Part shown: piece after piece, positions 7,802 to 14,282 of the stretch | Layout: every line of letters starts with the position of its first letter | How positions within the stretch are numbered: position 1 is the first letter of the stretch | DNA from: Streptacidiphilus rugosus AM-16 | GTDB taxonomy: Bacteria > Actinomycetota > Actinomycetes > Streptomycetales > Streptomycetaceae | Direction: 5' to 3' | Length of the DNA stretch: 64,000 bases | Assembly: GCF_000744655.1 (NCBI RefSeq) | Contig: NZ_JQMJ01000004.1 | Coordinates: 744,001-808,000, forward strand | Made by a program: the position numbers and the translations under genes | The notes under the pieces: generated by a model | The model's database searches: none | The model's input: the letters and a program-made list of their open reading frames with translations, nothing else | What the model was told of the DNA's origin: nothing

Positions 7802-9070
7802 TCACGTCCGCGCGGGAGTCCTGGCGGGGGCGGGAGCGGTCGGCGTGCCGCCGGTGTAGTCCCGCCAGTCTCCCGGTGCCTGGCCGGGGGCCAGCGTGCG
7901 GAGTTTCGCGAGGACGGCCGGGTCCTGGGCCTCCAGCCACGCGACGAGCTGGCGGAAGGAGACCAGGCGCACGTCGGGCTTGGCGGCGATGTCGCGCAGC
8001 GCCTGTTCGACGGCCTTCATGTAGATGCCGCCGTTCCAGGACTCGAAGTGGTTGCCGACGAAGAACGGCGCGCGGTTGGTGGTGTAGGCGCGGTTGAAGC
8101 CCGCCATGTAGGACCCGTAGGCCTGCTGCTGCCAGTAGGGGCGCTTGGACGGGTCTCCCTTGGGTGTGCCTCCGGTCTGGTTGGCCAGCATGTTGTAGTC
8201 CATCGACAGCACCTGGAAGCTGTGCCCGGGGAACGGGATGGACTGCAGCGGGAAGTCCCACAGACCCAGCTTCTTGCCCGGCCACATCTGCAATCCGCCC
8301 GGGGAGCTGGCGTCGTACTTCCAGCCCATCGCCGCCGCGGTCGGCAGCAGCTGGTTCTGCCCGAGCAGGCAGGGCGTGCGGCCGCCGATCAGCTCCTTGC
8401 GGTAGTCGAACGGCAGCGGGTCCATGTCGTGGTAGCCGGTGTTGGTCTTCCACTTCTCCACGAAGCCGATCGCCTGCTCCAGCTCGCTGCGCCACTGCGC
8501 CGGCGTCCAGGTGCCCACTCCGGTGGTGGGGCTGCAGAAGTGGCCGTTGAAGTGCGTGCCGATCTCGTGGCCCTCCAGCCACGCGAGCCGCACCTGCTCC
8601 AGGGTCATCTTGACGTGATCGTCGGCGAGGTAGCCGATGTCGGAGGCTCCCGGTTCGTGGCCGGGCGGCAGGTAGAGGTCCTTCTTGCCCTCGGGCAGGA
8701 CGTAAATCCCGGACAGGAAGAACGACATCGTTGCCTTCGTCTCCTGGGCGACGGCGCGGAAATGGGAGAACAGCTTCTTGCTGTCCTCCCCCGCACCGTC
8801 CCAGGAGAACACGACGAACTGAGGCGGACGCTGCCCCGGCTCCAGATGCTGCGGCGTCGGCTGGAACGGCTGCGCGCCGGTGTCCGCCATCGACCCGTCG
8901 CCGATCAACGCCGTCGGCCGGGCGGGCATCCGCCCCCTCGCGTCGCCGCCCGGGGCGCTGGGCCGCGCCGGCCGGGGAGGAGTCGCGGTCACCCCGCCGC
9001 ATCCGGAGACCAGGGTCGTGGCGGCGGCAGCCGCGGCGGCCACCACTCCTCGGCGGGAGAAATGGGCCAT
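7802..9070 (-). CDS. Secreted polysaccharide deacetylase-like lipoprotein
   Basis: ATG 9070 (AAGGAG upstream) gives 422 residues. The N-terminus has twin arginines (SRRGVVAA), a hydrophobic stretch and the lipobox LVSGC, so it is probably exported by Tat or Sec and lipid-anchored. From residue ~95 the sequence follows the NodB-like barrel: QFVVFSWDGAGEDS where the metal aspartates are expected, and HEIGTHFNGHF supplying the HxxxH metal ligands. It would remove acetyl groups from a cell-surface polymer. The Asp-Asp motif is altered to WDG, so activity should not be assumed. A TTGCA palindrome lies about 90 bp upstream. Confidence 0.8.
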   Translation of the reverse strand: MAHFSRRGVVAAAAAAATTLVSGCGGVTATPPRPARPSAPGGDARGRMPARPTALIGDGSMADTGAQPFQPTPQHLEPGQRPPQFVVFSWDGAGEDSKKLFSHFRAVAQETKATMSFFLSGIYVLPEGKKDLYLPPGHEPGASDIGYLADDHVKMTLEQVRLAWLEGHEIGTHFNGHFCSPTTGVGTWTPAQWRSELEQAIGFVEKWKTNTGYHDMDPLPFDYRKELIGGRTPCLLGQNQLLPTAAAMGWKYDASSPGGLQMWPGKKLGLWDFPLQSIPFPGHSFQVLSMDYNMLANQTGGTPKGDPSKRPYWQQQAYGSYMAGFNRAYTTNRAPFFVGNHFESWNGGIYMKAVEQALRDIAAKPDVRLVSFRQLVAWLEAQDPAVLAKLRTLAPGQAPGDWRDYTGGTPTAPAPARTPART

Positions 9071-9161
9071 GATGCTCCTTGCTTCGTTACCGGCGCGCGG
9101 GCATGACACACCGTCGGCCGGTCCGCCTGCGACGTCACGCCATGCCATCCTCATGCAAGGT

Positions 9162-9174
9162 TTGCATGGTGCAA
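9162..9174 (-). promoter_or_regulatory. TTGCA-TGG-TGCAA operator (site C) upstream of deacetylase gene
   Basis: This 13-bp dyad is identical to site A. Read on the minus strand, TTGCAC inside it is 17 nt from AGGATG, a plausible promoter for the deacetylase gene. A further half site (TGCAAGG, 9154-9160) is adjacent. The remainder of the 340-bp gap (9071-9410) shows no gene. Confidence 0.55.
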
Positions 9175-9410
9175 TGAACCTGGCAGGGTGAATTCCGCCA
9201 ACCGGGCATCGCCCCAGGTCCTGGCCCCGCACGCTGACGAGTCGCCGAGCGGGCGGCGTGTCGCGGCGCCACGCCCCCATTGCTGGAGCGCCCATGCGGT
9301 CGCGACCGCTGGCCACCGTGCTCGCGCGATCAAGAGCTGGCCCCGGGCGCAGGGCGAGGGATCGGGGACAGGCCGCGCGGCCACGAGCTGCAGGTGGCCA
9401 AGGCCGCCCT

Positions 9411-9977
9411 TCAGATGAACCGCCGAACCACGCGCGGCTGCGAGTCGCCGTCGCGGTGGCCCGTTGGCCGCCGCAGCTCTCCCACCAGCGACGACCCCGT
9501 CGGCGTCAGCGCCACGAAGGGGATGAAGTCGTGGCCGACCTGATAGAACTCGGCCGCCGTGGCCTCCGCCTCAAGGCCGCACAGCCGCAGCAGTTGCAGC
9601 GCGGCGCGCGGGTGCCGCGACGCGTACAGCGCCATCGCCTGCCCCGACTCGTCCGGCGTGAACGGCCGGGCCAGCGCCTCACTGCTACGCCGCCCGACCC
9701 GCACGTGGACGCGGGCGTCGTGGCAGATGTTGCGGTACCACTGCGACGCCTGCCCGAATCCCGACGCGACGAGAATCGCCCCCGTCTCCGGGTCACGTCC
9801 CACCACCTCCAGCACCGTCTGCCGCGACAGTCCACTACTGCGGCCGGTGTGCGTGGGAAGGCAGAACCGGGACCCGAACAGCCAGCCCAGGTGCCACCGA
9901 TACAGCTTCACCGGCGCACGGAACAGCACACGCCGCCACCCCGTCGGCCCGGCCGACGGGCGGACCCGCTTCGCCAT
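9411..9977 (-). CDS. Deazaflavin (F420)-dependent nitroreductase-family protein (Ddn-like)
   Basis: ATG 9977 follows CGGAGGG; 188 residues. The core THTGRSSGLSRQTVLEVVGR, then VASGFGQASQWYRNI, matches the split-barrel Ddn/F420-dependent reductase family, in which the TGR-xSG strand binds the F420 phosphate. Members reduce quinones or nitro compounds with F420H2 and several are linked to hypoxic survival in mycobacteria. A further 70 upstream codons stay open but lack a ribosome site. Two imperfect copies of the TTGCA palindrome lie just upstream. Confidence 0.82.
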   Translation of the reverse strand: MAKRVRPSAGPTGWRRVLFRAPVKLYRWHLGWLFGSRFCLPTHTGRSSGLSRQTVLEVVGRDPETGAILVASGFGQASQWYRNICHDARVHVRVGRRSSEALARPFTPDESGQAMALYASRHPRAALQLLRLCGLEAEATAAEFYQVGHDFIPFVALTPTGSSLVGELRRPTGHRDGDSQPRVVRRFI

Positions 9978-10001
9978 GCGCCCTCCGTGGATCATCATTC
10001 T

Positions 10002-10030
10002 TTGGACAGTGCAATCTTTGTAGGACGCAA
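10002..10030 (-). promoter_or_regulatory. Two degenerate TTGCA-type sites (site D) upstream of nitroreductase
   Basis: TTGGA-CAG-TGCAA (10002-10014) and TTGTA-GGA-CGCAA (10018-10030) each keep most of the TTGCA-N3-TGCAA pattern, with centres 16 bp apart. They sit 25-55 bp before the start codon, where an operator would act. Confidence 0.35.
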
Positions 10031-10032
10031 TC

Positions 10033-10281
10033 TCAACTGTAAAGCGCCAGCTCCGGCCTCCAGCCGCCGTGGACGCCGGGATATGGCAGTGAAACGGCAG
10101 CCGTATGGCATACCCACGCCGGATTTTGCCGACGACTGTTCTTCCCCTCGTAGCGTGGAGTCGTGACCCAATAAGGAGTTGAGTGGCGCTGGACATCGAA
10201 GTCGACGCTCCACTGCCGCCAGCAGTGCCCGCAGGAGAACTCCACGCGCTCCACGGCGAGTTCGGTGATCGTATTTCTCAC
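10033..10281 (-). CDS. Short zinc-ribbon protein, probably C-terminally truncated
   Basis: From a GTG at 10281 the minus strand encodes MRNTITELAVERVEFSCGHC and WRQWSVDFDVQ, the start of a small streptomycete zinc-ribbon family in which a CxxC N-terminal pair and DVQHY are followed by a second CxxC pair. Here the sequence after DVQ departs from the family and ends 82 codons in, without the second cysteine pair. It follows the J-domain gene by 24 bp, apparently in one operon. It may be a remnant. Confidence 0.45.
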   Translation of the reverse strand: MRNTITELAVERVEFSCGHCWRQWSVDFDVQRHSTPYWVTTPRYEGKNSRRQNPAWVCHTAAVSLPYPGVHGGWRPELALYS

Positions 10282-10305
10282 CTCCCGCCCCTGGGCGGGC
10301 TGTCC

Positions 10306-10635
10306 TCAGGTGGGGGAGGCGGGCCGGTGCACGCGCACTGGCCCCGCCACCACCGTCGCGCCCCGCGGCCGCGGTGGTCCGGGGGCCACACGAGTCGGCG
10401 GATCGTCACGGGCGGGTCCGCCCCGGTCGGCCGCGGGGGCGTCGTCGTGCTGCAACTGCCGGTAGGCGTCCACGACGCGGGCGAGGTGTTCGGGCGCGTC
10501 GGGACTGGGGTTGGTGTCCGGATGCCAGAGCCGGGCCAGAGCCCGGTAGGCGCTGGTGATCTGGGCCCGGCTGGCGTCCGGGCCGATCCCGAGGACCCGG
10601 TACGGGTCGGACGGTTTGGGCTTTTCACGCGTCAT
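10306..10635 (-). CDS. J-domain (DnaJ-like) protein
   Basis: ATG 10635 follows ACGGAGG; 109 residues. Residues ~10-70 form a J domain: DPYRVLGIGPDASRAQITSA, then YRALARLWHPDTNPSPDA with the essential HPD tripeptide. The tail is Pro/Arg-rich without zinc fingers. It would stimulate the ATPase of an Hsp70 (DnaK) and fits the chaperone cluster. Its start overlaps the end of the upstream small gene by 11 bp, so translation is probably coupled. Confidence 0.85.
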   Translation of the reverse strand: MTREKPKPSDPYRVLGIGPDASRAQITSAYRALARLWHPDTNPSPDAPEHLARVVDAYRQLQHDDAPAADRGGPARDDPPTRVAPGPPRPRGATVVAGPVRVHRPASPT

Positions 10636-10945
10636 CACGGCCTCCGTCCCGTGCCAGGGGTGAGGTGGGCGGGCCGCGGACCGTGCCCGCCGCCACGGCC
10701 GGGACGCCACGCCCGCAACCGCGAATGCCTCGGCCCGCGATAGGAGGGGCCGACCGGTGCGCCCGCTGGGGGCCGCCGGATCCGGGTCGGTCCGCGGGCG
10801 GCAGACGCCGTCGGGGCGGACCTTCGGGTTCGGCGAGGGGGGCGAACTGGGCCGCGGCCAGCTCCGGATCGGCCAGGATGATGTCCCAGAACGTCTCGTC
10901 CACGGAAGCGGCGGCCTGGACGGCCTCGGTGGTCTGCGTGGTCAT
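10625..10945 (-). CDS. Small hypothetical protein (VDETFWDIILAD motif)
   Basis: ATG 10945 has GAGGTG upstream; 106 residues. The N-terminal VDETFWDIILADPELAAAQF resembles an uncharacterised streptomycete small-protein motif that also occurs beside heat-shock genes. The C-terminal half is Arg/Pro-rich and poorly conserved in composition. It overlaps the J-domain gene. Function unknown. Confidence 0.55.
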   Translation of the reverse strand: MTTQTTEAVQAAASVDETFWDIILADPELAAAQFAPLAEPEGPPRRRLPPADRPGSGGPQRAHRSAPPIAGRGIRGCGRGVPAVAAGTVRGPPTSPLARDGGRDDA

Positions 10946-10971
10946 GGGAGTGCACCTCGCAGGTGATCGGG

Positions 10972-11154
10972 GTGCCGCGCGGCCCGGGGCCCCGGGGAGA
11001 AGCCCGCGGGTGCCGCGCGGCACCCGCCCCTCTTCCTTGCGTTCCAGACCCGAGTGCCTGGTCCGGGTCTGGAGCTCATGGCCCCGGCTGGGCGGGGCGG
11101 TTGTCGGGGTGCCGCGCGGGCGGCCGGGGGGAATGTGTTCCGTCCGCGCGGCAC
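10972..11154. repeat. Cluster of GTGCCGCGCGG repeats, incl. perfect 22-bp palindrome
   Basis: The 11-mer GTGCCGCGCGG occurs at 10972-10982, 11010-11020 and 11109-11119, and its complement at 11013-11023 and 11144-11154. The copies at 11006-11027 overlap into a perfect palindrome with 11-bp arms and no loop, and those at 11109-11154 form a stem with a 24-nt loop. They fill the gap between the first hsp20 gene and the downstream small gene. They could be a transcription-terminator array, a protein-binding site or an RNA structure. Confidence 0.6.
11044..11072. terminator. Stem-loop between hsp20 and downstream operon
   Basis: CCAGACCCG and CGGGTCTGG form a perfect 9-bp stem around an 11-nt loop, about 115 nt after the first hsp20 stop. 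No T-tract follows, which is usual in such GC-rich genomes. Confidence 0.45.
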
Positions 11155-11170
11155 CGGTTCCTTCGGGGTA

Positions 11171-11195
11171 CCAGGCCCGATGGGGTCAGGCCTGG
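11171..11195 (-). terminator. Hairpin overlapping the hsp20 stop codon
   Basis: CCAGGCC and GGCCTGG (7-bp arms, 11-nt loop) flank the TGA of the first hsp20 gene. It may end transcription or protect the mRNA 3' end. Confidence 0.35.
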
Positions 11196-11620
11196 AGTTC
11201 CTTGCGGTCGTCGCCGCCGCTGATCTGGATCTTGCGGGGCTTGGCGGTCTCGGCGACCGGGATCGTCAGGGTGAGTACGCCGGCCTCGTAGGCGGCGCTG
11301 ATCTTGTCGGTGTCGAGGGTGTCGCCGAGGAACAGCTGCCGGGAGAACACTCCCAGCGGCCGTTCGGAGACCTGGACCTCGGCGCCGTCGCCGCGTTCGG
11401 CCGGGCGGCGTTCGGCCTTGACGGTCAGCACGTTCTGTTCAACGTCCAGGTCGATCGCGTCCGGGCTGATGCCAGGCAGGTCGAACTGGACGTAGAACGT
11501 GTCGCCGTCACGCCAGGCGTCCATCGGCATCGCGGACGGGCGCGACCAGGTGCCGGTGGTTCCGAACATCTGCTGGGTGATCCGGTCCAGCTCGCGGAAG
11601 GGGTCAGTGCGCATCAACAT
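11186..11620 (-). CDS. Hsp20/alpha-crystallin small heat-shock protein (copy 1)
   Basis: ATG 11620 follows AGGAGG; 144 residues. The alpha-crystallin domain spans ~35-135 ([29 protein letters not shown]) and ends in the signature [10 protein letters not shown]. It is an ATP-independent holdase that keeps unfolding proteins soluble in the cytosol. The minus-strand promoter TTGTCG-17-TATGAC (11704 to 11676) lies 56 nt upstream of the start, next to a RheA-like dyad. A second hsp20 lies 0.5 kb upstream in a separate operon. Confidence 0.95.
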   Translation of the reverse strand: MLMRTDPFRELDRITQQMFGTTGTWSRPSAMPMDAWRDGDTFYVQFDLPGISPDAIDLDVEQNVLTVKAERRPAERGDGAEVQVSERPLGVFSRQLFLGDTLDTDKISAAYEAGVLTLTIPVAETAKPRKIQISGGDDRKELQA

Positions 11621-11675
11621 CGTCGAGCACCTCCTGATCGAATCAACGGGCGAGTATCGACGCGCTCACACATCC

Positions 11676-11731
11676 GTCATAACACGTAACCCTTTCAGCG
11701 ACAAGTTCCACCTGTCGCCTATTGGGTGACT
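11676..11731 (-). promoter_or_regulatory. hsp20-1 promoter with RheA-like operator
   Basis: On the minus strand TTGTCG (11704-11699) and TATGAC (11681-11676) are 17 nt apart. Immediately upstream lies TGTCGCC-N5-GGTGACT (11713-11731), which matches the published RheA box TGTCATC-N5-GATGACA in spacing and most bases. A second dyad, GCGACA-N9-TGTCGC (11698-11718), overlaps the -35. Heat-labile repression by RheA is the expected control. Confidence 0.6.
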
Positions 11732-11738
11732 CGGATGG

Positions 11739-12098
11739 TCAGGCGTCCTGAGGGAACAGGGCATAAGTGCCGGTGGCCTTCAGGAGTCGGGTCACCGGGG
11801 GCGGGGTGCCGCGCAGCTTCAGCCGGCGCCCGAGTTCGGCGGCATGGTTGCGGGCGGCGATCAGCGTCCCGAGCGCGGCGCAGTCGGCGAACGTCACCCG
11901 CGTCAGGTCCACCACCACGCCGCCGGGATGCGACTCCAGCTCACGCTGTAGTCGGGCCCGCAGAGCAGGCGTGGTGGCCCAGTCGAGCTCACCTGCGGCG
12001 CGCACCACTCCCATCCCCGCGCCGCCGTTTGGTCGGCGGTTTCGGCGGGAGTGTGGGTCGAGGGAGCGCCGCCGGGGCATCGTTGCCTGGGGACTCAT
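11739..12098 (-). CDS. STAS-domain protein (anti-sigma-antagonist-like)
   Basis: ATG 12098 overlaps the hsp20-2 stop as ATGA, so translation is coupled; 119 residues. After a basic leader the STAS fold begins at VVRAAGELDWATTPALRARL and includes VVVDLTRVTFADCAALGTLI. In anti-anti-sigma factors this loop carries DSxG with the serine that the anti-sigma kinase phosphorylates; here it reads DCAA, so that Ser is Cys. Such a protein could bind an anti-sigma factor without being switched off by phosphorylation. Partner unknown. Confidence 0.8.
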   Translation of the reverse strand: MSPQATMPRRRSLDPHSRRNRRPNGGAGMGVVRAAGELDWATTPALRARLQRELESHPGGVVVDLTRVTFADCAALGTLIAARNHAAELGRRLKLRGTPPPVTRLLKATGTYALFPQDA

Positions 12099-12538
12099 GC
12101 CGCTGCGGGAACGGCCTGGCCGGACTCGTCCGCCGCCCGGTGCGAGCGACTGTCCTGCCCGGCGTGGACGGTGATCGTGCGGCGGCGGGAGGCCTGGGCG
12201 ATGGGGACGGTCAGGGTCAGGACGCCGTCGGCCAGGTGGGCCTGGATGCGGGACGCGTCCAGGGTGTCGGCCAGCTGGATCCGGCGTTCGAGCACCCCGT
12301 GCGGCCGCTCGGCGACCTGTGCGGGGGCTCCCTGCCCGCGCGGGGCGGGACGGCGCTGCGTCCGCACGGTCACCATCTGACCGTGCGCCTCGAGGTCGAT
12401 CGCCTCGATCGGGATGCCGGGCAGGTCGAGGGCGATCACGAAGCGATCGGTCTCGCGCCAGGCGTCCATCGGGATCGGCCTCGGTCGTGCCCCGGATCCG
12501 GGGGGCGCCTGGTGGTTCACCGCAGTGCGCATGGACAT
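12095..12538 (-). CDS. Hsp20/alpha-crystallin small heat-shock protein (copy 2, HSP18-type)
   Basis: ATG 12538 follows GGAGG; 147 residues. The alpha-crystallin domain runs ~27-125 (RFVIALDLPGIPIEAIDLEA, then LADGVLTLTVPIAQ). It differs widely from copy 1, so this is not a recent duplication. It is divergent from rheA, the same arrangement as hsp18-rheA in Streptomyces albus, and shares the intergenic RheA operator. The STAS gene is its downstream operon partner. Confidence 0.95.
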   Translation of the reverse strand: MSMRTAVNHQAPPGSGARPRPIPMDAWRETDRFVIALDLPGIPIEAIDLEAHGQMVTVRTQRRPAPRGQGAPAQVAERPHGVLERRIQLADTLDASRIQAHLADGVLTLTVPIAQASRRRTITVHAGQDSRSHRAADESGQAVPAAA

Positions 12539-12605
12539 CGTCGGACACCTCCGGTCCGGGCAGGTCTCTTTCGGGGTTCGCACCGGTGTGGTGCGGACGA
12601 CAACT

Positions 12606-12634
12606 GTTGTAGCATGTCGTCTAGGCGATGACAA
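12606..12634 (-). promoter_or_regulatory. hsp20-2 promoter overlapped by RheA box
   Basis: On the minus strand TTGTCA (12634-12629), a 17-nt spacer and TACAAC (12611-12606) form a good promoter. The RheA box TGTCGTC-N5-GATGACA (12615-12633) lies across the -35 and spacer and differs from the S. albus hsp18 operator by one base in the arms. A small palindrome ACAACTGTTGT (12600-12610) covers the -10. Confidence 0.8.
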
Positions 12635-12661
12635 ACACTGGGTCAGCGAAAGAGTGACGAT

Positions 12662-13345
12662 ATGGATGTGCAGGATCCCGACCGGGCCGCGGGGGTGGGC
12701 CCGGCTTCGTTCCTGGCCGCAGCTGCGGCGCTGGGCATGATGGACGCCGCCGCCCGAACCGCCCGCCACGCCCCCGCCGACACCAACACGCAGGACGACC
12801 CGCGGCAGGCACTGGCGGCGCTGATGACGCTGCGTCACGTGCGGGAAGAACTCGCGGGCTGGGAGACCGGACTGATCGAAACCGCCCGCACCGCAGGGGC
12901 CACCTGGGCCGACCTCGCCGAACCCCTGGGAGTCCAGAGCCGGCAGGCCGCAGAGCGCCGCTACCTGCGCCTGCGCCCCAACGCCGACGCGGGCACCGTT
13001 GCCGGCAGCACCGGCGAGCAACGCGTCCAGGCCGCCCGCGACCAGCGCGCCGCCGACCGCGCGGTCACCACCTGGGCCCGCGACAACGCCGCCGACCTGC
13101 GGCGCCTCGCCGGGCAGATCGGCGCCCTCGACGACCTCGGAGCCGGCGCCGCCCCCGCGATAGAGCGCCTGCTGGACGCCCTCGGTGACAACGACCCGGC
13201 CCGTCTCCTCGCTCCCCTCGCCGAAGCCCGCCCCCTCCTGGAAGCTGACCACCCGAGGATCGCCGACCGCCTCGACGAACTCACCGCCCGCACGGACCGA
13301 CTGCGCGCCGACAGCGACCGCCAACGCCGCACCCCCACACCATGA
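12662..13345 (+). CDS. rheA: HSP18 transcriptional regulator RheA
   Basis: The 227-residue protein matches the streptomycete HSP18-regulator family: residues ~48-105 (ALMTLRHVREELAGWETGLI, TWADLAEPLGVQSRQAAERR, YLRLRP) form an HTH, and the remainder is helical (AADRAVTTWARDNAADLRRL). RheA is a repressor whose own conformation senses temperature; it binds the dyad before hsp18 and releases it on heating. Divergent placement against hsp20-2 with the operator between supports the call. The ATG is preceded by GCGAAAGAG. The next gene overlaps it by 4 bp. Confidence 0.8.
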   Translation: MDVQDPDRAAGVGPASFLAAAAALGMMDAAARTARHAPADTNTQDDPRQALAALMTLRHVREELAGWETGLIETARTAGATWADLAEPLGVQSRQAAERRYLRLRPNADAGTVAGSTGEQRVQAARDQRAADRAVTTWARDNAADLRRLAGQIGALDDLGAGAAPAIERLLDALGDNDPARLLAPLAEARPLLEADHPRIADRLDELTARTDRLRADSDRQRRTPTP

Positions 13346-13722
13346 CCACCCCCACGACCGATGTGACCGGCGAAGCACTCCACACCGTGGACCCGTTCAC
13401 CACCGGCAGCCTGACCGCGCTCACCTGGTTCCTGCGCGACCGCGTTCGCGACGCTCACGCGGCCGGGCACCCGGGCGCCCAGCAGTTGCAGGACAGCGTG
13501 GAGGACGCGGCGCGAGGCATCCTCACCTACGTCGACCAGGCGGCCCGTACCCCCGACCCGCAGGCGATCGCCCCCGCACGGGTCCGCGCCCACGCGTTGT
13601 GGACCGGGCTCGAGACCGCCGCAAGCTTCTGGCACGACCACCCCGCCCATCCCGCCCACGCTCGCCCCGCGGACCCGCGCAGCGCCTGGCGCGATCCCGC
13701 CCGCTACACCACCGCCCGCTGA
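13342..13722 (+). CDS. Hypothetical protein coupled to rheA
   Basis: ATGA overlap with the rheA stop; 126 residues, mostly helical, with TVDPFTTGSLTALTWFLRDR near the N-terminus and a His/Pro-rich tail. No known fold is recognised. Translational coupling suggests a role tied to RheA or the heat-shock response. Confidence 0.6.
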   Translation: MTTPTTDVTGEALHTVDPFTTGSLTALTWFLRDRVRDAHAAGHPGAQQLQDSVEDAARGILTYVDQAARTPDPQAIAPARVRAHALWTGLETAASFWHDHPAHPAHARPADPRSAWRDPARYTTAR

Positions 13723-13771
13723 CAGCAACCAGTGCGACGACGCGTTGTCGTCCCCGACCCCCGCCGACGCC

Positions 13772-14233
13772 ATGACTCCAGCCAACCTCCAGCAACTGCT
13801 CATCGAGCGTGCCCCGACCATTCCCCGCATCACCGACGCCGGCAAGCGCGACGACGACAGCCCCTACGGACTGACCGTCACCCTGGCCAGCGGCGGCCAG
13901 GTGTGGTGGGCCATCACCGGTGCCAGCGGACCCGCCCCTGCAGCAGATGCCGTCTCAGGGGAGGCGTTGGAGGTGCCGGATCTTACGGGTCCATCGGTCC
14001 CTGTGGCCCTGGTCGAGCAGGCATTGGTCGCCACGGCGGTCGGCGCCGACGACCCGACCGGCGGGGTACTGCGTGCCGACCGGTACAGCATCCGCCCGAA
14101 CCCGCCCGCGGTCCGGTACGGCGCGACGCTCGAGTGCCGCGACGGCTGGAAACTCTTCCTGTCCTGCTACGGCACCGCGCGCCACGGCCACGCCCGCCCC
14201 GAAAAGCCCTACCAGCCCCTCAGCCACATCTGA
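13772..14233 (+). CDS. Hypothetical protein (DUF-type, alpha/beta)
   Basis: From ATG 13772 the product has 153 residues; a TTG at 13745 in the same frame is an alternative. The sequence contains LTVTLASGGQVWWAITGASG, ECRDGWKLFLSCYGTARHGH and VPVALVEQALVATAVGADD, consistent with a soluble alpha/beta protein. No family or role recognised. It lies between the rheA operon and htpG on the same strand. Confidence 0.5.
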   Translation: MTPANLQQLLIERAPTIPRITDAGKRDDDSPYGLTVTLASGGQVWWAITGASGPAPAADAVSGEALEVPDLTGPSVPVALVEQALVATAVGADDPTGGVLRADRYSIRPNPPAVRYGATLECRDGWKLFLSCYGTARHGHARPEKPYQPLSHI

Positions 14234-14282
14234 TCGCACCCCGCGACCCCGACAGCCCACCCTCACGAAGGAGACAGCCCCC

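Noticed and set aside
7706-9106. Long plus frame opposite the deacetylase gene
   Set aside because: Antisense shadow; the minus frame has signal peptide, lipobox and metal motifs.
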